Shown piece by piece: positions 40,649-52,600 of a stretch of DNA of 64,000 bases (the stretch's first letter is position 1; every line of letters starts with the position of its first letter). Source of the DNA: Bacteroidota bacterium (GTDB taxonomy: Bacteria > Bacteroidota > Bacteroidia > B-17B0 > Aurantibacillaceae); NCBI GenBank assembly GCA_023251755.1, contig JAHEYF010000015.1, positions 1-64,000 on the forward strand, read 5' to 3'. The notes beneath the pieces were generated by a model that was not told the DNA's origin, ran no database searches, and saw only the letters and a program-made list of their open reading frames with translations. Made by a program: the position numbers and the translations under genes.

Positions 40649-43600
40649 CTATTCTGGTTTTGACTCCGTTTTTTCTTTTTGATACGAATACGTCTTTTGT
40701 TCAGAACCAGTTACTTTACCCGATTCATCATAAGTATTTGTGGTTTCATATACAGTTACATTGTAAGTTGTTGTTGTATGAACCATTGCAGATCCTGTTT
40801 TTCCATTATATGTTTTAGTTACTTTTGTGCCTGCTTCTTGTAATACAACATCAAACGATGTTTGCTTAGATAAGTAATATTCATTGGTTTCCCCTTTTTG
40901 AGTAAAGTTGGATTCTTGATGTATCCAACCATCCTGAACCTCTGTTACGGTAAAATTCCTTCCAAATAATTCTTCTGTAGCAAAAGCATAATTCCCTGTT
41001 TGTGAAGGTGTGTAAAAGTTTTCTGCCCCTTGTTTTCCTTTTGAAGTTCTAATTTCAGTATTTATTTTAAACGTTTCTGTTTTACCATCATAAGCAACAT
41101 TTGCATAAATTGGTGCTTTTACAATTCTATCTTTGTAATAATTATCTTCCTTATCTGGCAGCCCATTATAAACAGGGTCATCATCCGAAGCCCATTGTCC
41201 AAAACCAGAAGTAGCTGAAAGATCATCATCCTTTGCAAATGGCCCTGGATGATGATTCGGTCGACTATAAACGTATCCCCATGTGATTGTATTTATAACA
41301 TTAGAGGATATTCTATTCCCTGTTCTTGGGTCAACAGGGCCTCTGCCATTTTCGTCAATTAACTTTATCGGGTTGTTTGCTGCAAAACAATATGGAGACA
41401 TAAATGGATATTTAGGAGCGTCGGGGTCGACAGATAAGAATCTACCTAATCTACTATCATAAATCCTCGCCCCGAAGTGATAATCCCCTCCATCAACACT
41501 TATCTCGTTATCCTTCTCCTTCCCATTAAACCCATATTTATAGGCGTTTGAGGAATAGGATCGGTTAGGCATTACCATCCCAAACGCATAGTAATCTGAA
41601 GCGCTGATTGGGTCGGAAATATTTGCGTCAATTGTTGTGTTATTTGCCGAATGCGGGTTTGTTTTATCACTTACAACGGTCAATACATTGCCGAGGTGGT
41701 TGCTTAATTCAAAGTTCTTCTGGCCCAGGCTGCGGGTGTATAAGTCAGCTGCCGGGGTGTTTTCCAGGTCTTTGCCGTTTGGCCCGTAGGTTTTGGTACC
41801 CAGGCGGCTGCTACCGTAAACATGGTGTTCGCTAAGGCTAAAGGGCTGTTGTGTGCCGGCATCAAAAGTGTGCTCGTACATGGCCATTACATTGCCCTGG
41901 GCATCGCGCACATAATACTGGCGGCTTATTTTGCCGTTGGGGTAAGTGGCTGTTTTGGCCACGCGGTTGCCCGATGCATCGTATTTAAACTCGAGCATGG
42001 GTTTGGCGCTGCCCGTAAGCCTGGTAATTTTGGCTATTTTGCCGTAAACCGTCCAGTCAATAGCGGCAATGCCTTCCTGTTCGTCTTTAATCAGGTTGCC
42101 AATCTGGTCGTACTGGTAATTGTCAGTTGCGGTGTGCCCATTGGCATCCAGGTGTTGGCCTGCATCAATGTCGGCGGTATTTACATTGGTGTAGGCCGGG
42201 TTATCACTTACGGCCCTTAGTTTATTGGTGTTGCGTTTAAAGCCGGAGCCGGTGTTCTGGTACTTGTATTCAAAATCATCGTACTGGGTGCCAGTACCGT
42301 CAAAACGCTCTAAATCGGTTATGTTACCATTGGCGTCGTAACTGAATTTTTCTTTGTAGTTGTTCGTGGTGGTTGTAGCTGCAAATGCATTGCCACTTAC
42401 ATCTATATTGCCTTCAAAAGCGGCTTCTTTCAGGCGGTTCAGCTGGTCGTAGGCAAATACTTTGTAAGTGCTGTAACCACCCGGTGCCGGAACAGCAAGG
42501 GAAGGGTCGCGCAATTTGTTGATGGAAGTAACCATGGCCGAAATATTACCGTTGTACAAATCTTTGCGGCTGGCTTCGGTGGCACTGCCCGAGGTAGAGG
42601 CCAGGAAATAATCGGCTGTGGCATTGCTGCTGGCCTGCGCGGTGTAATCCCCGTTAAAATAATGCAGGGAGTAGCCAAACTCATCAGCCGGTATGCGCTC
42701 GTAGAGCCCATTGCCGGGCTGCTGCTGGGCAGGAATGTAGGCGTCTTTACCAATATCGTTTTTAGGATTCAACACGTTCGAATTTACGGCTTTTATCCAT
42801 CCCTGCAAGTTGTAGGCGTAATCAATTCCCTGCACTTTCAGGTCGCCAATTTCGGTACGGGCCAATGGGCCATGTTTGTAATAATCGTAGCGGGCATCCT
42901 GGTCCCAAAGCACCCCGTCGGCAGAGGTATACACATTGGTAATGCGGTTGTCGGCATCGTATTCGTAGCGGTGCATAAACTGGTCGGGCTGCCCGTTCTG
43001 GTAAACTACACGGTTTACTTTTCCGGAGATGAGGTCGTATTCGTAATCGAGGCGTTTGTACTGCTGGGTACCGGCTGCAATAGCGGCAAGGGCAACATGG
43101 TGCTGGATGAGTGTGTTGACATTGCCGTGTATGTCGTAACTGTAATACGTGGCCTGGTCGTAAGCCGCTCCGTCGCTTTGCTGGAAGGTGGTGTAGGATA
43201 CGCGGTTGCGCAGGTTGTTTTGTGCAAAGCCGGGGATGTTTATACTTACAGGCAGGTCGTAAACGGTGCGGGTCATTTCTGTTTTAGTGGCTGCGCTTAA
43301 CCAGGTGCTAAACAGGGCATCGTCCAACTGCTTGCTGATGTACTGGTTTTCGATAGTGCTTTGCGCGGCGGCTTCGCCCACTTCGCGTATGCGGCCCAGG
43401 GCATCGTATAGGGTATAGCTGTATGTGGTGGGCGATTTGGCAAACTGTTTGGAATTTTGCGATACCACCAAGCGGCCCAGCCTGTCGTAATAAAAATGAT
43501 CGGACCATTCGTCGCTCATATCACTGATGCCTGCTACGGCAGCGCTGCTACCACCGAGGTAATAGTCTGAGCCGTTCAGGTCGATGGCATTTACATTGGT

Positions 43601-46600
43601 TCCGGCAGCAAGGCCGCTGTTTACATTGGCCCAGGTGTTTCCGCCGTTAATGGTTTTCAGCACCAAGCTGTTGTCGCCTGCGGCATAACCGGTCTGGTTG
43701 TCTTTAAAGTTCACAGCGCGCAGGTGTTCAGGTGTCCAGGTGATGTTTACGCAGGTCAGGTCGGGGCTACCGGTGTTCAGGTGGCCGATCTGTACAATGA
43801 GTCCGCTATTGCCCACTGCTACAGCATTGGCAGGGTTTATTACATACACCCCGTTAAAGTTCCCGTTGCAGGAAGAGGAGCTGATGTCTGTAAGGGTAGT
43901 AAGGGCAGGGTTCAGCTTGTAGACTTTGTTGGCGCCTACAATCAATCCGCTGCTGTGCGAGGCATCGAAATGCAGGGCTGTTAATTTTACATTGGCTGCT
44001 GAACCAAAGCTGGTCCAGGTTTGTCCGGCATTAGTGGTTTTCAACACCGTACCGGCATCGCCCACAGCAATGGCCTTGCTGTTGTCGAGCACAAATACCG
44101 CATTGAGGTTGTTGCTTGTACCGGATGCGACTGTAGTCCAGCTTTGCCCGGTGTTGGTGGTGGTGAGTATGCTTCCGCCATCGCCTACGGCCACACCAAA
44201 GTTGCCGGCAAAGGAAGAGCCTTTAATAACCGGAGGTACGAGGGCATTTTGCAGGGCCCAGGCAGTTCCGTTGTAATGGTTGATAATACCATTGGCCCCA
44301 ACGCTAAACATGTGGGTAGTACCCGCAACACTTGCCGCGGCAAGGGCGCTAAAGTTATTGCCATAGGTATTGGCCTGGAAAGCCGGGGAAGCAATGGTTC
44401 CGTTGTTGTTTTCGAATACCTGTCCGTTTTGTGCAAGCAGGTAAGTTTTTCCATTGTAGGCTGTTACATCTTTCAGGGCCACAGCAGGGCTGAGGCTTCC
44501 GTTTTGCCAGGCAGCTGAACCTGTACGGTATGTATAAGTTCCGTTGACCGCTACAGCCGTGCTGAAGGTACCATCGGTGGCCACAGCCGTGTAATTGTCG
44601 TTGGCGGCAGTGGCTTCTGTTTTAAAGCTCACCCCGTTGTTGTCGGAATGTAAAATGGTTCCATCGTTGGACACCGCGTAATAATGTTGTCCGCTTAACG
44701 CAGCACCGGTAAGTGTTGGCACTTGCACCTGGCCTGTTGAGCTGGCCCAGGCTCCCGCAGCTGCTGTTTGTGTCCATATTTCACCCTTGTTGCCAACCAC
44801 GCGTATATTGTCGTTGGCATCTATATCCAGGGCATTGGTAGCCATACCGGCACTAATGGTTTGAGCCGTATAAGCAGTGCCTTTGTAAATTTTACCATCG
44901 TTGCCCAGCGCTACGGCGGTTCCATTGGCAAGTACGGCAAAGTCTGTTACATTGGCCGCAGACGCTACCTTGTTGGTAAAGGTCACGCTGTAGGTGTTGT
45001 TTGTAAAAGATAAAACAAAACTATAAAAAGCCCCGTTGTTGCTGCGGGCAAAACCGTTGCCACTGTGTGTACCAGTGTTGTAGGTACTTAGTTTCAGTTC
45101 GGTCATGTATTCAAAAGCAGACAAACCTCCGGCTGTTACATTGCTCCAGCTGGCCCCGTTATTTTCGCTCAGTTTTATGGTTTTGTTGGCGTCGTTGAGC
45201 TGAGCCAGTACTGTTTGCTGCAACACATCCGCAGCCACCGTGGAAGCACTCAGCGAAGCGCCGTAGGCCTGCCAGTTGCCGTTGCTGTACAACTGTATTT
45301 GTCCGTTTTGCGTAAGTATATAAATGTTCCCGTTGGCATCTTTTACAAAACTGTTGACAGCACTTAAATTTGTTAATTCGGTAAACGTGTTGCCACCATC
45401 TGTAGTTTGGTAGACTTTTTTTGTTCCATTGTCTACACCCAGCACAAAACCGTTTTGTGCAGACGTAAAGGCCAGTTGAACAAGGGGTACACTAAGGTTG
45501 TTGAACACTTCCATCCATGCGCCGGTATTGGTGGCTTTCAGCAGGGTTCCGTCGTCGCCAATACTGAATACTTCGCCGCTGTTTAAACTGCTGATGGCGT
45601 TTTGGTTTACAGTAGAAACAGTACTGGTTTGGTACCAGTTGGCAAGGTCGTTGCTCAACAGTATTTTTCCGTTAGCCGTAACCGCCATGGCCTTACTGCC
45701 TTCAAAGGCTATGTCGCTGATGGTGGCAGCGCCGTTCAATACGGCGAGGTTGGAAACTACCGGGCTCCAGGTTTCGGCTTCATCTGTTGAAAGGTATGTG
45801 TTGCCGTTTTGGGTAAAGGCGTAAATATAACAAGGTATAGTGCCCGAACCCGGAAGGATGTTGAGTTTAAAGAGTGGCTCGGTGGCCGGGCTTGTTTTTA
45901 TTGCCCAATGCGCGCCATTGTCGCTGGTTTTAAGCACAAGGCCCTTATCGCCCACTGCATAAACAGCGTTGCCCATAAAGGCCACATCGCTGATGTTGCC
46001 GATGCCGAGTGCATTGATTTCTGACCAGGTGGCACCACCATTGGCGGTAACAAAAATATGCCCCTGTGTACCATCGCTGGTAAAGGCCATGCCGTTGTTC
46101 TGATCGGTAAACTGCAGGTTGTTCACCGTTTGACCGGCAGGTATGCCGTTGTTGATCATACCGGCGCTGAACTTGTTCATGAATTCGTGATCGGGCATTA
46201 CCTGGTGGGTAAGCTGGTTCAGCGAATTGTATTTATAGGTAGTGGGATAGCTGTGATTGGTAAACACGGTGCGGGTTCCGTTGGCACGGTCAATTTTGAT
46301 CTGCGCCATGTCGGCAGCCACGTCGGTTGCAGTACGGCCATTGCCCAGGTCGGTAATTTTATTTACGCCTGCCGGAGGAATGGTGCGTACCAGGTTACCC
46401 GCCTGGTCGTAATAATAAAGGGTAAAGTGATGTTCGGCATCAATATATTTCATCAGGAATTTTTCCTGCACAGCCAGGCATTGCTGTATGTATTTATCCC
46501 TGAAGAGCTGGCGCTGTGCTTCAATATAAGCATCAAATTTATGTTCTGCATTTTCGGTAGCTATATTGGTGAGCTGTGTAAGGCAGGGGTTGGCGTCTAC

Positions 46601-49600
46601 GGTAACATTGATATTGATGGAGGGGATGTTACACAGGGTACTGGTTTGTGGTTCATCTGTTTCGCAGGGGGTTTTCAGGCTGATGTCGTCGAAATAAGTC
46701 CATATTCCATAAGTTTCAGTAACACCTCCCGAAGAATAATTTATCAGGCTGACAGGTTTCGGAATTATTTTAATGCTTACGCTGGTATTGGCCCCTGAGT
46801 TGTATGTGTATGTGTATTTTTTCCAGGCTTCGCCATCAACTGTTGCCCTGTTGACTGAAAATACAACTGTGGAAACATTGCCCTGAAAAACCACATCAAA
46901 ATCGTAGCTTCTGTTGTCGCCAACACCAACACGATCAATCATATTCCATAAAGAGAAAGGGTAATTTTTATTGGGCTGCAGGTTCACGGTTTGCGTCCAG
47001 GCAACTTTAGTGCCCGCTAAATCAGCGGTATAGGTATAAATAAAATTACCGTTGGCAGTTGGGGTAACATCGTTAGGAAGTTCATTGTCGTTTATATTGC
47101 TTGCAATATACACAAGCGTGCTGTTGGCCTGGTATCCACCAAAGGTAGAAGAAAATTCCGAGGTAAAGCCTGTGTTTCCATTGTCAAATGTACCGTTGTT
47201 CACCAGTTCGGTTTCACCGTCGCAGGGTTGAGCACAGGGTTGTTTAAAGCTGATGTCGTCGATTAAAGTACCCCGGCTGGTTCCGGACGCTTTGCTCATA
47301 CGAATAATCACATTGGTGTTGTTGCCGGAGTTCCAGGTGTAATTAAACTGCTGCCAGGCACAGGGAAGATCGGGATCTACTGTGGTGAGGGTGTATGTTG
47401 CTGTTGTGGACGAAGCAGAACCTGAAAAATCAATATTAAAAACAACATTGCTTACTTCTGCCAGGCTGCTCAACCAGGCCGAGAAATTGTAATTGGTATT
47501 GGGTTTAAGATTGCTAAAGGTTTTTTCCCACATCTTATTCGTTGTGTTGGAAAATTTAAAGATCAGGGCATTGTCGTTGGTGCTTGTAGGCGTATGGTCT
47601 TCACTTTTACAGAACCAGGGTTCAACCGGAGCCAGCATAAACTCTCCTGCGGAAGGGTCGTTACTGCCGTTAAAGTTGGCCTGGGTAAAGTCGGTGCTGA
47701 AATCAATGCTTGTGTTATCGAAAGTACCGTTGGGGTATAACTCTGTAAAGTCGTTGCAGGGTGCTTCGGGCATGGTACAGGTACCTATCACTAAATTACA
47801 GTTGCCGCCGATGATTGCTTTTGCACCGTTTCGTAAAGTAGCTTCGGCAATAAAGTAATGGCTGTTACCATTGGCCAGTAAATGGTTTTGATCGACCCGG
47901 TAATTGGCAATTGCCGCAACATCGGCCAAAACATACTGGCTGCCCGCAGGGATGACAATGTTTAAGGTACAGGTAGCATTGGTGTATTGGGCTGCAAGGT
48001 TGGTGTTGCTTAAATTCGGGATAAGCGCTTGTATGGATGTAATGGCAGTCGAATTAAGCGGACAATTCCCATTTAAGCCAAGACCCTGTGCCGAAGCCGA
48101 AGAATTAGCCTGTTGCTGGGCCGGAGGAAGTTGGGTAGAACAAGTGCCCATTGAAATAAGAGAAGAAGTACCGGCAAGGTCAATGTATTCGAAATGTGTA
48201 GGATCAGCAATAGTTGGTACCAGGGCCCTGGCTTTAAAACCATTGTTAACCGAGGGATCGGGCAGGATGTTGCTAATTTTTTTCATCCCTGTAAAGCTGC
48301 GTCCGCCTGCCAGCTGGAAAGTAAAATCGCAGGTGGTGGAAATGCCTGATGCAGCCAGGTGGCCGTTTAATATAGTCCCATTGGTGCCCGTGCTCCATGC
48401 CCAGGTGGCAGCAGGATTAAACTGTCCGTTGCTGATGGCTGCGTATAGCTTATCTTTCAGGTTGTCTGTCAGAAAAGGAAGGTAGCGCAGGTTAGCCAGA
48501 CTTACAGCAGAGCCACTGATAAATTCCTGGCTGATGGAGGCCGCTGAATTACTGAACAACAAAGCATTGAAGAGGTTTTGCAATTCCTGGGCTTCTGTGC
48601 TTTTGGTACACACCGGCTCTAATGAACAGGCCGCCACTTCAAAGTTCTGGATATAACCTTCCAGGCTAATGTCTTTTGTTTGGGCAGGGTTCAGCTGATC
48701 GTAAGCCGCATCTGTTGATTTAACAATTACCCTGGCTATTAAGGTAAAATTATGCCCGGCACTTGTGGTTAAATTCGTGTTGCTTACCGTACTTGTTAAT
48801 TTGAGGCAGCAAATATCCACAATGTCTGCAAACGAATAAATTGAGCCGGAAGGAACAATGGCCAACTGAAGGGCATTGTTAGTCCCGCCCCGCTTAAACC
48901 AGCCATTTATAAATGTAGCGGTGTTGGTAGAAGCAGCACTGTTGAACTGATAGGTAGACAAATCGCTGGTGGAATTGTTGCCGAAAATGGCTTTCTCCAG
49001 GCTTTGCATGTACTCGGGGTATTTGCTGTTGTTTTGCGAATAACAGCTCAACTGCACATTGTCTCCGTTAATTAAATCCTTATCACCGGTACCCGCATTT
49101 GTTCTCCTTGTCGCCAGGCCTTTCAGCAGGTTTTGCAGGCTGATGTCGTTGGGGCATTGTCCGCAATTGTTGTAAGCCCCCAAAGCGCTGAGTGCATCCG
49201 TTTCGTCGGCAATGGCCTGGTTTTGTTCAGGGCATATCAGTAATTTTTCGCCTGTGGCCGGGTCGTAACAACTTGTTTCGTCCTGCAGCGATTGCATACC
49301 CAGTAAGGAAGCATTGTTTGGGAAACGAGCCGATTTGTCTTTGTATAAGCCGTAAGTGGCATAATTACAAGGCTGTTCGGGGTTGTAGAATTGTGATATA
49401 GTACTCCCACCAGGGAAAGACCAATAACTGAATGGAGGTATAAAATAAGAAGAACTTGGAATAGTAACAAGGGTAGGGTAAAAATTATCTTTAAAGGCAT
49501 TGAACTGATCGTCGCCCATACAACCATTGTAACCCGTGCGGTTAATGGTGTATTTGGCCATCAGGCGGTTAAGCAGCGCCTGTTTTAAGCTCAGGTAAAA

Positions 49601-52600
49601 ACCTTTAAACACGTTCCACTCGTTATCGCTGGCAAAAACATAGCCGTTTGGATAAGAAGCGGATGCACAGGGGGCACCGCTTAAACTATTGGGGTTATTA
49701 ACGGCACGGTAAGCGAGTTCCCAGGCCGAGAAATAAGTACTGCCGGCAGGGTCCTTCGCATAATTTTGCAGGGCCTGAGTAAGCAGACTTCCTTCGTTCC
49801 CCGAAGCATCAATACCGGTAGAAGCAGAGGGATCAACTGTACCGTTAAAGAGGGGGTCGATCGTTAGCAACGAAGTAGCGCTCATAACATTGCTTACACC
49901 GGCAGACGAAGTCCCTCCGTTTGCCAGACTAAAAGTAGCCGTAGCTAAATTAGCAATGGTGGTAATTTCAGAGATCTGTTTATCAAAATCGTGGCTGGCC
50001 TGAATTTTTACACAAAATTCATAGTCTTTGTACTCTGGGTGGTAAGCCACCAATGAATGTGCCCAGGTGGCTTTCCAGTTGGAAATAATATCTTTTACAT
50101 CATCCAGGAATTGTGGTTGTATATAATAGTTGCCGTTGATTTGCACAGGTGTAGCACCGGGCAAAATAGCGGGCAGGTAGCCTCCTCCGGTTTGTGGTTC
50201 GATTTTCACATAAGCAATGTCCCCGTTTTGATCGAGGTAAGTATAACGTTTAGGGTTGGAAGCCGGGATATCAAGGTTTAAAGGATAACGTACATTGGGG
50301 CCCCAGGCCAGTTTGTAAGCTACATTGTCTAATGTAATACCTGCGCCATAAGTACAGGAGCCGTAATCGGAGCGGTAGGCCTGGTTTTGCGGCAACTGAT
50401 TAGGGCGGGTAAATACCGTTAAAGGAAACAAGGCCGGGTTGATTACATTTGTCTGCGGTTGTTGAAACACTCCGTTAACAGTAGCGCCACCTGGGCTCAC
50501 CTGTCCGTACTGCCCATGCGGACTCACATCCTGCAATAAAGTCTGGTAAGCAGCTTCGCAGACTTTGCTTTTTTTACTGCATATCTCATCGCACTGAGCC
50601 GCCAGTTGAATCAGCTGATCTGGTGTTAAACAAGGTTTACAGTTAGGGTTTTGGGTGGTATCATAATCATGCACTTTTTGCAGGCATTGCTCGCAGGTCA
50701 CATTACAACCGCTGATATCCATAGCGGCAATGGCTGTTTGCAGGAACTCGTCGTATTTAATCAGGCAATTGTTTTTAGCCGGGTCTAAGTAATCTTTGGC
50801 ATACAACTGCAAAGCCTCTTCATTAATTTTCACCGTTTTGTTGAGGGTGTAATTGCCAACGGGCAGCTGCACCTCCTGGCCACCGGCATTGGTGGTAACC
50901 CATTTGTGAGAGGGGTCACTCATATCGCCTTTGCTGAAAGTTAAAGGTGTTCCGTTGCAATTGCGCGGGTCAAATGTGGTGGGACTGGCATTCATCTGGT
51001 CGATGATGTTTTGCCCCAGTATAGTGCTTGTTGTAGCTGTACCATTGGTATTGCCCACTCCTAATAAATATTCGTTGTTGCACTCATCGGTTAAGCTCAC
51101 ACGTAAATCAGCCACGCAATCGTAGCAGATGTGATCGGTACGGGTAATCACTGTACCATCGGGTTTGGTATAATTTACTGTACAATCGTCTGTAAATTTG
51201 GGCATAATCAGCAGGTACTCAAATTCTCTTGTTTGCGCGGGGGCTACAATCAGTTCTTTGTTGATGTTGATGCTTCCGCTTACATAGTCGATCACATTTT
51301 GTGCGCCATGATCCGATAAATCTGCAGGGTTTGTTTTGTTCAGTACATCAACGGTAATGGTGGTGGGCACCATACCGTCATTCAATGCAGAAAGGTTGGC
51401 AGGCCCTTCTCCAACCAGGTTGGTGGCCACTGTTTTTCCGGCCGCATCGGTATAGGTAACGCTTACCTGTCCGTTGGCATCTACCACAGCCTGTTTCTGG
51501 TAACGCTCGGCATATCCGGCTTCGCAGCCAAACAAGCGGTCTAATTCTTCCTGCTCCGGATGGCCATACAAATATTTTGTTTCATGGTTAGTCCCCAACT
51601 GGTATTGAGTCCCTACCCCACCCTGCCTTCTTATTTTCCCGGTATTGTCAGGGGTGTATTCCACTACCGTAAAAGGATAACCATTGGCAAAGGGTACGTA
51701 TTTTTGTTGTTCGTCGGTAAAGGCCGCATTGGGCGAATAATAGTTGGCGGCCCCATCGGTTTGTTTCATGGCATTTACGGTAGAGGTACAATTGCCTCCG
51801 CTGCCATCCATATCGAAATCGCTTTTATTGTAAGGCTCGCTTGTATTCTGCGAGATGTTAAAGTTCGGTTTAAAATCAAGTTTGGCATCAGGGATGGGAA
51901 CAGGCAAAGCATTTACAGCAGGGCGGCCCTGGTGGTCGTAATAGGTTTCGCCAACAATTACATTGTCGTCGGTTTTAACTTTGGTTACCGACTGGCGGTT
52001 GCGCATGGAGCCATCAAAATAACTCACTACCGCCTTGCTTTTTCCTTCTTCGGCATAGGTAATACTGGCCTGGTAATTCAGGTGGTCTTCGTATGAAAAG
52101 TTGGTGGTGTAATAGGTGTTTCCTGTATAAGCAGACAAAAGTATTGGAGTTGTAATATCGGAAGACCATGGCCCGTAAACCGGACTGCTGTAGTTGTTTG
52201 TAGCCACATAACCCACAGGCCTTACCCTGTATAAAATATAACCATGACCATATACATAAGGGAAAGAATACCAGCTGTTGACGGTAGAAATGCGTGTGCT
52301 GTTTACCTTGAATAAATTTTGTTCGAGATGAATAGCGGAGATAGCCAGGAAGGTACCGGTTGCTGTATTGTAATCATTGATGTACACCCATTCCAGGTCG
52401 TATTCTTCGGCACCGCTAACTACGGGCCAGTGTATGCTGAGCTCGCCACGGCCGCTGATGGCAGAAGCATCGTGATTTACTGCATTAGCCGCAATAGCTG
52501 CATTGGGATTAAACTGGTAATAACGTTCCACTTCAATTTCGGCTTCAAAGTATAGGTTCAGCTGACTTAAAGTACGTCCGGCAGGAAGGGTACTGTTGTC

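Larger units (their letters stand above)
38044..41481. other. Putative invertible segment carrying two toxin-tip/immunity pairs
   Basis: The 3438 bp between the 105-bp inverted repeats hold, in order: orphan tip (+), its lipoprotein (+), RAYT remnant with two REP palindromes, a membrane immunity candidate (-), and the active tip of the giant RHS gene (-). Inversion would place the orphan tip and lipoprotein in frame behind the giant RHS core and move the current tip pair to the orphan site. The segment is visibly more AT-rich than the RHS core beside it. Confidence 0.7.

Noticed and set aside
43520-46190. Regularly spaced similar units that could suggest a CRISPR or tandem DNA repeat
   Set aside because: The units are protein-level propeller repeats inside an open frame, diverged at DNA level, with no constant repeat/spacer pattern.
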